DNA of 9,427 nucleotides, from the NCBI GenBank assembly GCA_903912585.1, contig CAIWHY010000009.1:1-9427 (forward strand). The letters are read 5' to 3'. This document shows positions 1 through 6,015 of this stretch, one piece after another. A model generated the notes under the pieces. The model was not told the DNA's origin and made no database searches. It was given only the letters and a program-made list of their open reading frames with translations. The translations under genes were made by a program, and so were the position numbers. Every line of letters begins with the position of its first letter. Positions within the stretch are counted from its first letter, which is position 1. Source of the DNA: an uncultured Thermoleophilia bacterium (GTDB lineage Bacteria; Actinomycetota; Thermoleophilia; UBA2241).

Positions 1-676
1 CGAAGATGCGCACGCCGCGCTCGAGCAGGACGCGGCGCAGCTCGCGCGCGAGCTTGGCCGGCTGCTGGACGGTGAGATCGGGCGTGTTCACGCCGCCGAC
101 GAAGCGCGGCGAGTCGGCCACGCGCCGCGCCTCCGCGGCGTCGACGCGGCGCAGCCGGTCGGCGAGGCCGTGCTTCTCGAGCAGGCGGAAGGTCTCGTCG
201 TCCGGCCCCGCCTGCCACTCGCCGGCGCGCGCGTAGAGGATGCCCTCGTGGTGCGCGTCGATGCGCGCCTCGTGGCGCGCGATCCACGCGTCGAGATCGT
301 CGACCATCGCCGCGAGGGCGGCGGCGTAGGCCACCCCGCCCTGCTCGCCGAGAGACGCGCACAGGCTCGACAGTCCGGTCCACGACGGCGAGAAGAAGCC
401 GCCGTTGGCGCCGCTGCCGCCGGCGCCGCAGATGTCGGCCTCGAGAAGCACGATTCCGAGCTGCGGCGCGCGCTGGCCGAGCTCGTAGGCCGTCCAGAGG
501 CCGGCGAAGCCGCCGCCGATGACGCAGACGTCGGTGATCGTGTCGCCGGCGAGCGGCGAGCAAAGCACGCCCGGATCGGCCCGCAGGGCCTCCTCGAGCC
601 ACCAGCTGCGCGCTCGGACCGGGGGCACCGGCGCTCCCGCTTGCATCGCTTCGTCTCTTCCGTGGCCGCGCTTCAT
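1..676 (-). CDS. FAD-dependent oxidoreductase, DAO family (N-terminal part, cut by window edge)
   Basis: About 225 residues are visible, from the N-terminus to the left edge; the C-terminal half is missing. The protein opens with a charged/aromatic segment (RARSWWLEEAL) and then an FAD-binding Rossmann core, VIGGGFAGLWTAYEL, at about residues 52-66, with the ribose-binding acid in VLLEAD about 20 residues later and then a SGANGGFFSP segment. This order is typical of DAO-family flavoenzymes (glycine/D-amino-acid oxidase, gamma-glutamylputrescine oxidase-like) that oxidise amines or amino acids in the cytoplasm. The substrate cannot be told from this part. I chose the ATG at 676 because GAGG lies 6 bases upstream (683-686); an in-frame ATG at 646, behind a weaker GGAAGAG, is the alternative and would remove ten residues. 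The gene lies 103 bases downstream of the GAP-like gene and may share its transcript. Confidence 0.85.
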   Translation of the reverse strand, partial: MKRGHGRDEAMQAGAPVPPVRARSWWLEEALRADPGVLCSPLAGDTITDVCVIGGGFAGLWTAYELGQRAPQLGIVLLEADICGAGGSGANGGFFSPSWTGLSSLCASLGEQGGVAYAAALAAMVDDLDAWIARHEARIDAHHEGILYARAGEWQAGPDDETFRLLEKHGLADRLRRVDAAEARRVADSPRFVGGVNTPDLTVQQPAKLARELRRVLLERGVRIF

Positions 677-779
677 CGAGCACCTCGTTCGCCGTTCGTT
701 TGCAGTCGTCTGTCCGTCGCCTCCGGCAGCACCGGCCCGCGCGCCTCGGCGGTTGCGACGGCGGCGGCACAGTCACGTG

Positions 780-1442
780 TCAGTGCAACAGGCCGCTCGC
801 CCCCTTGAACGTGTACAGCACGCCGATCGCCGCGAACGCGACCATGAGGATCGGGCGATGATACCGGGCCAGCCACACCTTGGCGCGGCCGAGGAACCCG
901 CCGACGGGGCCGGGGGCCACGACGTAGGCGATGACGGGCACGGCGGACGTGGATACCGCGACGGCCACGAAGATCGCCAGCGCGCCCAGCGCCGCCGCGC
1001 GCGAGACGCCGGAGGCGAGGATGTCGCTGAGCGCCGGCGCCTCCATCTCGTAGTTGACCAGCATCACGCCGACAAGCGCGGCGCCGAGCGGGCCGAGCCG
1101 CCCGATCCAGCGCATCCAGCCCGGTTCACGGTCCTTCTCGCCGGGCTTCGGCCGGCGCACGAGCAACACGACGAACGCCGCCAGGAAGGCGAGCCCGAAC
1201 AACAGCCACAGCACGAGGATCAGGTGGCCGCTGCGCGTGCCGGAGCCGGGCGACGCGCCGTGGAAGAGGGTGAGCACGACGGCGCCGAAGCCGAAGGAGA
1301 CGGCCGTGAGCGCCGTCAGGTAGGCGATCCCGTTGGCGACCGGTTTCTCCGTGGCGGTCATCACGATGGCGGCGATGATCGGCACCGGGTTCACCGCGAT
1401 GGCGACCGCTACGGGCAGGATCTGCAGGAGGAGATGCCTCAT
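780..1442 (-). CDS. GAP/SfLAP-like (LysE-type) six-helix membrane protein
   Basis: A 220-residue, very hydrophobic protein with about six predicted membrane helices (roughly residues 5-27, 37-60, 73-95, 113-130, 151-176 and 196-215). A charged, proline-containing cytoplasmic-type loop (residues 96-109) separates the two halves. The first helix ends in an N-P-V-P-I-I pattern, and the second half has a related small-residue helix, matching the GAP / sulfolipid-1-addressing protein group, a LysE-related family. Mycobacterial members help move glycolipids or sulfolipids to the cell surface; the substrate here is unknown. The ATG at 1442 has no strong Shine-Dalgarno sequence, which fits translation following from the PLP-enzyme gene that ends 23 bases upstream. 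A small exporter of another compound is possible. Confidence 0.75.
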   Translation of the reverse strand: MRHLLLQILPVAVAIAVNPVPIIAAIVMTATEKPVANGIAYLTALTAVSFGFGAVVLTLFHGASPGSGTRSGHLILVLWLLFGLAFLAAFVVLLVRRPKPGEKDREPGWMRWIGRLGPLGAALVGVMLVNYEMEAPALSDILASGVSRAAALGALAIFVAVAVSTSAVPVIAYVVAPGPVGGFLGRAKVWLARYHRPILMVAFAAIGVLYTFKGASGLLH

Positions 1443-1465
1443 CGGGCCGCCGCGGCGCGGACCTG

Positions 1466-2941
1466 CTAGCCGGACTGCGGGACGGGCGCCGGGCGGTCCC
1501 GGTAGCTCTCCGCGAAGACGAGGAAGCGGCGCACGTCGGCGAAGTCGGAGGCCAGGCCGAGCGAGACGCGGATCGTGTTGGGCACGTTACCAGTCTTGTC
1601 CTCGATCGACCGCTGGCACTGCAGCAGCGTGATCGCGGCGCTCGGATCGGTGAAGCAGCGCTCCATGTCGTCGCGCGAGATGTGGTGCGCCACCTCGCCG
1701 TCGCCGGGGTTGCAGAAGCAGCCGCTGCGCACCGAGATGCGCTCGCGCGCGGCGGCCGCCTCGACGTCGTAGACGTCGTAGGGCCGCCCCTCCCGGTCGA
1801 GGAGGTAGAGCGCGATGGTCGCGCCGCGCCGTTCCCCGTCGCGCGGCCCGAAGACCTTGACCAGCGGCTTCCCGTCGCTGTGCCGCAGCGCCGCCAGCTC
1901 CTCGAGCAGCCAGCAGGCGAGCGCGTGGACGCGCGCGTGGACGACGTCGATGCCGACCGCCTCGAGGTGCTCGATGCCGATCGTCACTGCCGGCAGCCCC
2001 AAGTAGTCGATGGTGCCGTCTTCGAAGCCCGTCGCTCCCGGCGCCAAGTGATACCAGTCCTCCTGCTGCACCGAAGCGAGCGTGATCGTGCCGCCGGCGA
2101 ACCACGGGCGCTGCAGCCTGGCGAGCGCTTCCCGGCGCGCGATCAGGCAGCCGCTGCCGGTCGGGTAGCCGAAGAGCTTGTAGAACGAGATCGGGATGAA
2201 GTCGGCGCCGATCGCCGCCGCGTCGAGCCGGTTGGTCGGCGCGTAGGCGGCGCAGTCGAGAAGGACGTCCCAGCCGAGGTCGTGCGCCTCGGCGACCCAG
2301 TCGAGCGGGTGCTGGGCACCGCTGAAGTTGGACTGTGCCGGGTACGCGAAGAGCTTGGCCGGCGCGCCGGCTTCGCCCCCGCGCCCCGCGCCCCGGAGGG
2401 CAGTACGGACCTGCTCCTCATCGAGCCGCAGGTCCTCCTCGCGCACCGGGATGTACGTCGCCGCCGCGCCCTTGCGGCAGGCGAACTCGCGGATCCCGTT
2501 GACCGAGTTGTGGTTGTCGTAGCTGAGCAGGAAGACGCCGCCGGGGACGAACGGGTACGCCTCGCCGACGAGCTTGAGGGCGCCGCTGGCGTTGGGCGTG
2601 AAGACGATCGCGAACTCGTCCTCGGGCGCGTGGAAGAAACGCCGCACCGCCTCGCGCGCCTCCTTGGCGAGTTCGGACGAGGCGAGCGACGTCGGGCTCA
2701 GGGAGTGCGGGTTGCCGAGCACGCGCCCTGCGAGCAGTTCATGGTGGCGACGCAACTGGGACTCCGCGTACAGGCCGCCGCCGGTGTAGTCGAGGTAGGT
2801 GTGCCCGAGGCGGTCGAGGCGCGCGTAGTCGGCGGCGCGCAACTCGTCGACGGCGGTGGTGGTGGCGTACGCCGGGAACCGCCGCACGAAGTCTCCGTAG
2901 GCGGCGGCCTCCGCGGCTGCGTACCGCGCCTCGATCGTCAT
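1466..2941 (-). CDS. Class V aminotransferase, molybdenum cofactor sulfurase-like (no MOSC domain)
   Basis: A 491-residue fold-type I PLP enzyme of the cysteine desulfurase/class V group. The motifs run in the order seen in the NifS-like half of eukaryotic Moco sulfurases (MOCOS, ABA3): YLDYTGGGLY (49-58), GNPHS (76-80), FTPNASGALKLVGEA (114-128), NHNSVNGIRE (143-152), FAYPAQSNFSG (198-208), LDCAAYAPTN (228-237), then ISFYKLFGYPTG (251-262), in which Lys255 is the predicted PLP-binding lysine, and SGCFCNPG (406-413). Cys408 or Cys410 sits where ABA3 carries its persulfide. Eukaryotic MOCOS continues into a MOSC domain that binds Moco; this protein stops after the PLP domain. It may move sulfur from cysteine to an acceptor, but selenocysteine lyase or aminotransferase activity is not excluded. 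AGGAGG overlaps the protease stop codon and lies only 3 bases before the ATG. Confidence 0.88.
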   Translation of the reverse strand: MTIEARYAAAEAAAYGDFVRRFPAYATTTAVDELRAADYARLDRLGHTYLDYTGGGLYAESQLRRHHELLAGRVLGNPHSLSPTSLASSELAKEAREAVRRFFHAPEDEFAIVFTPNASGALKLVGEAYPFVPGGVFLLSYDNHNSVNGIREFACRKGAAATYIPVREEDLRLDEEQVRTALRGAGRGGEAGAPAKLFAYPAQSNFSGAQHPLDWVAEAHDLGWDVLLDCAAYAPTNRLDAAAIGADFIPISFYKLFGYPTGSGCLIARREALARLQRPWFAGGTITLASVQQEDWYHLAPGATGFEDGTIDYLGLPAVTIGIEHLEAVGIDVVHARVHALACWLLEELAALRHSDGKPLVKVFGPRDGERRGATIALYLLDREGRPYDVYDVEAAAARERISVRSGCFCNPGDGEVAHHISRDDMERCFTDPSAAITLLQCQRSIEDKTGNVPNTIRVSLGLASDFADVRRFLVFAESYRDRPAPVPQSG

Positions 2942-2944
2942 CGG

Positions 2945-2950
2945 CCTCCT
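2945..2950 (-). promoter_or_regulatory. Shine-Dalgarno of the PLP-enzyme gene, overlapping the protease stop codon
   Basis: The minus strand reads TAGGAGGCCGATG: a perfect AGGAGG whose first two bases belong to the TAG stop (2949-2951) of the secreted protease gene. Only 3 bases separate it from the ATG at 2941. This arrangement suggests that ribosomes finishing the protease message can re-initiate on the enzyme gene. The spacing is shorter than usual, so efficiency cannot be predicted. Confidence 0.6.
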
Positions 2951-5810
2951 ACCTGACGATGAGCCTCGCGCTCCCCACCTTGCTCTGCACGTTGCCCGCG
3001 GCGTCGGTCGCGGAGACCTTGATGGCGTAGCGGCCGGCGGCGAGGCTGCAGCGCCAGCGGTAGGTCATCTTGACGTTGGTCGCGCACGTCACGCCCCTCA
3101 GCGTCGTCTTGAGTTTGGTGCCCTTGTACATCTTGATGACCGCCGTGGCCGCGCCGCAACCCGGCGACGCGTCGTTCACCTGATACTGGAGCGCGACGGT
3201 CTTGCGCGTCTTCACGGAGGCGGGGAAGGCGGCGGTCGCCGGCGCCTGGCTGTCCAGCTTGAAGGTCAGCGTCTTGGGCGACTCGACGTTGCCGGCGACG
3301 TCCAGTGAGCGATACTCCCAGGTCGACTCGCCCTGCACCGTGACTTGGACCGGGCCGGTGTACGTCGTCCAGCTTGCGGCACCTTGCTGCCGGTACTGCG
3401 TCGCTGCCGGGCCGGAGCCATTGTCCGACGTCGTCAGCGTGATCTTCGGCGCGACGTTGGTCCATGTCCTGGAGGCGCCAACCGGCGTCGTGGTCGCCGG
3501 AGCTACCGTGTCGACAGACACCGTGATCTTGTCGATCGCGCTGGCGTTGCCGGCACCGTCGAGCACCTGATACTCACAGGTCGTCGTACCCTGCGGGAAA
3601 ACGACCGGCCCGGTGTACGTCGTCCAGGTCGTAGCACCCTGAGCGCGAAACTGCTTGGCGGCGACGCCTGATCCACCGGCGTTGTCGGTGCCGTTCACGG
3701 TCATCGTGACCGGGCCGCTCGCATACCAGCCCGCGGCGTTGGCCGCGGCCGGCGCCGAGATCTGCGCGCTTGCGCTCGGCGCCGTCAGGTCGATGTTCAC
3801 GAAGCCGTGGTGCGTCGTCTCGGTGTTGTGGGCGTAGTCGGTCGCGTAGTAAGTGACGGCGTGAGAGCCGGCCGCCGAGACGGTGAAGCCGAAGGTGCCC
3901 AGATACCCGGGGTAGACATCGTGCGCGACGTCCACGGTCACGTCCACGCTGTCAACCCCGGAGAGCGCATCGCTCGTCGTGAGCGACACATTCCAGGTGG
4001 TGTTCGTCCAGCCGGTCGTGGCGCTGGCGGAGAGGCCGGTCGCGACCGTCGTCGGCTCAGTGGTGTCGATCCTCACCGTCGCCGAGTTGTTGCCCTCCAT
4101 GTTGCCGGCCTTGTCGCTCGAGCAGTAGTAGACCGTGTGCACGCCTTCGCCCGTGACCTCGATGGAGGAGCACTGGCGATAGGGTGCCGCGTCGACCCGC
4201 GCCTGGGTGAAGAGCACGCCCCACCCTCCCGCGTTGTCGGCCGGCCAGAAGTCGATCGTGCGCGCTGCATTGGACCACCCGGTCAGAACGCCGGTGGCCG
4301 TCGTCGTCGGCGCCGTTGTGTCGCTCGCCGAAGGCCGAGCGAACGCCTTGATGCAGAGGTTGGCGGGGTTCGAAAGGCTCGGATCGCCGATGTCGAACCA
4401 GGACGTGCCGGTGGAGCTCATGAAGCTCTGGCCGAGCTGAGAGGTCGCTGCCGAGGAGTAGCCGGACCACGAGGACTCGACGGCGTGAGGGTACTTGTAG
4501 GTGGGCGTCGTCAGCTTGACGATCACGGAGAAACTCTGGCCGGCGCTCACCGCCAGCGGGATCAGTTGAACGGTGTGGTAGCCCGGCTCGGCCATGCTGC
4601 CCGATGTCGCCAGTGTCCTCGTACCGCCGTGAGTGGATGCGGTGTAGACCTCGAAGCTCGTGCCCGCCTCAGGGGTGTAGAAACCGGCCATGGTGATCGG
4701 ATCCGAGGAGGTGGCGGTGAAGTCGTTGGCGCCCCAGGCGACCGTCGATGCATAGCCGAGGTTCTGCACTCGCCCCAGCGGGTCGTACTGGTACGTCGTC
4801 GTATAGTCGCCCACTCCGCCGGCGACGAACCCGACCGCGTTCCGCTCGGCCCAGTAGTCGTAGTAGGAGAGGTGGAAGTACCCCGCCTCTCCCCAGGAGG
4901 TGCCCCAGCTGTTCTTGACGAGCCAGGCGCCGTTGCCGGGCGGGGCCGCGGCGAAGTTGGCCGCGCTGAAGTTGTCGTCCCAGCCGACGATGGTGACGGC
5001 GTGACCGGAGCTCGGCGGAGCGTAGTAAGAGGTGCCGCCGTAGTAAGAGGCGTACGCCGACCTGTAGTTTGCGCTGGACCACTGCATGGTCGTGTAGACG
5101 GCGCCCGTGTTGTAGAGCCAGCTCTTGACGGCGGCGGTGTCAGCGTCCTGGGACTTGGGATCGCCCGCATCGGCGCACAGGATGTCCATATCGCGCAGGC
5201 GCACGCGTGGCTGCAGGCCGGCCGGCGTGATGCCGTCGCCGTAGGGATCGTCCGCCTCGCTGACCGGGCCGCGCCGCGCCAGATACGCGGTCGACATGAT
5301 GTGGGTGCCGCCCCCGCTGTACGGGTTGTAGTCGAAGCCCGACGTGAGCGCCATGTTGTCCTCGGAGAAGTCGTACGTGTACCCCGTGCCCAGCAGCCAT
5401 GACTCGAGCGAACCGAACGTGGCGAAGGCCCAGCATGTGCCGAAGGCACCTTGGTCCTTGACCGGCGTGACGTGATTGCTCGTGCGCAGGTCGAAGGCAC
5501 TCGGGGCCAGCCCGACAGGGTCCGCCGGTCCGACCTGACCAGCAGAACTGGGCGCGAGCACCGGTTCCGGAACGAGGCCGAGGACGTATCCGCCCTCGAC
5601 GGTGCGCATCGGCAGGCGCCCCAGGCGGAGCGCCTTCTGATACTGCACGAAGGCCGGATTGAGCGGGGCCTGTTCCGGCGGCATCGCCGCGAACGCGGCC
5701 ACGGGTAGGGCCAGGAGGACGAGGCCGGCGAGCACGCACGCGGCAGGGACGATGCCCGAGCGGCGCGAACGCGCCCTGTGCTCACGGGACGACGAACGAC
5801 GGATGCGCAT
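2949..5810 (-). CDS. Secreted C1A (papain-family) cysteine protease with lectin-like and Ig-like domains
   Basis: A 953-residue exported protein. Residues 1-42 look like a Sec signal peptide: an arginine-rich start, a hydrophobic core (IVPAACVLAGLVLLALPVAA) and likely cleavage near AFA-AMP. A short linker leads to the C1A peptidase domain (about 103-330) with oxyanion Gln120 and nucleophile Cys126 in VKDQGAFGTCWAFA, His270 in SGHAVTIVGWDD and Asn300 in LVKNSWGTSWGE, so the catalytic set is complete. Residues about 335-490 resemble the lectin-like domain that follows C1 peptidases in some archaea and bacteria. From about 497 to the end come some five Ig-like beta modules marked by D-T-T-x-P and D-x-A-G-N signatures. 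I see no LPXTG motif or C-terminal anchor helix, so release or non-covalent wall attachment is likely. The ATG at 5810 is preferred over an in-frame ATG at 5873 because GAGG lies 8 bases upstream and the signal peptide then starts cleanly. Likely role: degrading extracellular protein, perhaps bound to glycans. Confidence 0.92.
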   Translation of the reverse strand: MRIRRSSSREHRARSRRSGIVPAACVLAGLVLLALPVAAFAAMPPEQAPLNPAFVQYQKALRLGRLPMRTVEGGYVLGLVPEPVLAPSSAGQVGPADPVGLAPSAFDLRTSNHVTPVKDQGAFGTCWAFATFGSLESWLLGTGYTYDFSEDNMALTSGFDYNPYSGGGTHIMSTAYLARRGPVSEADDPYGDGITPAGLQPRVRLRDMDILCADAGDPKSQDADTAAVKSWLYNTGAVYTTMQWSSANYRSAYASYYGGTSYYAPPSSGHAVTIVGWDDNFSAANFAAAPPGNGAWLVKNSWGTSWGEAGYFHLSYYDYWAERNAVGFVAGGVGDYTTTYQYDPLGRVQNLGYASTVAWGANDFTATSSDPITMAGFYTPEAGTSFEVYTASTHGGTRTLATSGSMAEPGYHTVQLIPLAVSAGQSFSVIVKLTTPTYKYPHAVESSWSGYSSAATSQLGQSFMSSTGTSWFDIGDPSLSNPANLCIKAFARPSASDTTAPTTTATGVLTGWSNAARTIDFWPADNAGGWGVLFTQARVDAAPYRQCSSIEVTGEGVHTVYYCSSDKAGNMEGNNSATVRIDTTEPTTVATGLSASATTGWTNTTWNVSLTTSDALSGVDSVDVTVDVAHDVYPGYLGTFGFTVSAAGSHAVTYYATDYAHNTETTHHGFVNIDLTAPSASAQISAPAAANAAGWYASGPVTMTVNGTDNAGGSGVAAKQFRAQGATTWTTYTGPVVFPQGTTTCEYQVLDGAGNASAIDKITVSVDTVAPATTTPVGASRTWTNVAPKITLTTSDNGSGPAATQYRQQGAASWTTYTGPVQVTVQGESTWEYRSLDVAGNVESPKTLTFKLDSQAPATAAFPASVKTRKTVALQYQVNDASPGCGAATAVIKMYKGTKLKTTLRGVTCATNVKMTYRWRCSLAAGRYAIKVSATDAAGNVQSKVGSARLIVR
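2952..4322 (-). repeat. Tandem Ig-like modules in the protease C-terminus
   Basis: Protein residues 497-953 form about five diverged modules (roughly 497-582, 583-674, 675-767, 768-854 and 855-953). They share an opening like DTTAPTTTATG, a tryptophan near residue 15, a serine/aspartate turn (TTSD or GTDNAGGSG) and a closing D-x-A-G-N. Modules three and four are closest, both containing WTTYTGPV, and share an 18-base identical stretch (3355-3372 and 3610-3627), which suggests a fairly recent duplication. The last module differs: it has cysteines 884, 909 and 921, which might form disulfides, and ends in ARLIVR. Such modules usually act as spacers or adhesion domains on secreted bacterial proteins. 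Confidence 0.75.
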
Positions 5811-5812
5811 GA

Positions 5813-5822
5813 CTCCCCCCTC
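5813..5822 (-). promoter_or_regulatory. Ribosome binding site of the secreted protease
   Basis: The minus strand reads GAGGGGGGAGTC directly before the ATG at 5810, giving a GAGG core 8 bases from the start. It decides the start over the in-frame ATG at 5873, whose N-terminal extension would precede the signal peptide. Confidence 0.7.
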
Positions 5823-5871
5823 AGTGAGTCGCGGCAACGGATGCCGCGCACAGGCGACTGGCTCCGCTGCC

Positions 5872-5899
5872 ATGCTAGCACCATCGTCCGAACGCTCAA
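5872..5899 (-). promoter_or_regulatory. Candidate sigma-70-type promoter for the protease gene
   Basis: On the minus strand TTGAGC (5894-5899) and TAGCAT (5872-5877) are separated by 16 bases, resembling -35 and -10 boxes about 60 bases before the protease ATG. The position suits a gene following the thrS hairpin. The match is partial and promoter rules for this organism are unknown, so this is a weak call. Confidence 0.25.
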
Positions 5900-5971
5900 C
5901 GACAGTGGCGTTGACACGGCGTCAGATCTGGCAACGCCATGCCCAGTCGGTTCGCGGTTCGGGCCGGAGGA

Positions 5972-6005
5972 CCGGCGCAGATCGGCACATCCGGCGCAGA
6001 TCGGC
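5972..6005. repeat. 15-bp direct repeat, two copies, after thrS
   Basis: The plus-strand sequence CCGGCGCAGATCGGC occurs at 5972-5986 and again at 5991-6005, separated by ACAT (period 19 bases). Both copies are in the intergenic region between thrS and the protease gene. The second copy contributes one arm of the hairpin at 5989-6015, and the first copy offers an alternative partner for the other arm. Confidence 0.85.
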
Positions 6006-6015
6006 TACGCCGGAT
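5989..6015 (-). terminator. GC-rich hairpin immediately after the thrS stop codon
   Basis: ATCCGGCG and CGCCGGAT form a perfect 8-base stem (5989-5996 and 6008-6015) with an 11-base loop, starting at the base right after the thrS TAG (6016-6018). The position fits a transcription end or 3' stabiliser. No U-tract follows, so an intrinsic terminator of the classical kind is not shown; many high-GC bacteria have U-less hairpins at gene ends. Confidence 0.4.

Noticed and set aside
677..779. CCGTCGC / GCGACGG inverted repeat downstream of the GAP-like gene
   Set aside because: The 7-base arms are more than 30 bases apart in very GC-rich DNA and no U-tract follows, so a terminator cannot be supported.
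673..876. Minus-strand 67-codon frame whose TGA overlaps the oxidoreductase ATG
   Set aside because: The ATGA overlap looks like an operon junction, but nearly half of the frame lies inside the GAP-like gene in another frame and the product has no recognisable feature.
1682..2956. Plus-strand open frame of 424 codons opposite the PLP enzyme
   Set aside because: The minus-strand frame carries every expected PLP-enzyme motif; the antisense product has none.
3807..5402. Plus-strand open frame of 531 codons opposite the protease
   Set aside because: It is opposite the catalytic and lectin-like coding region, and its composition and lack of motifs mark it as a GC-driven shadow.
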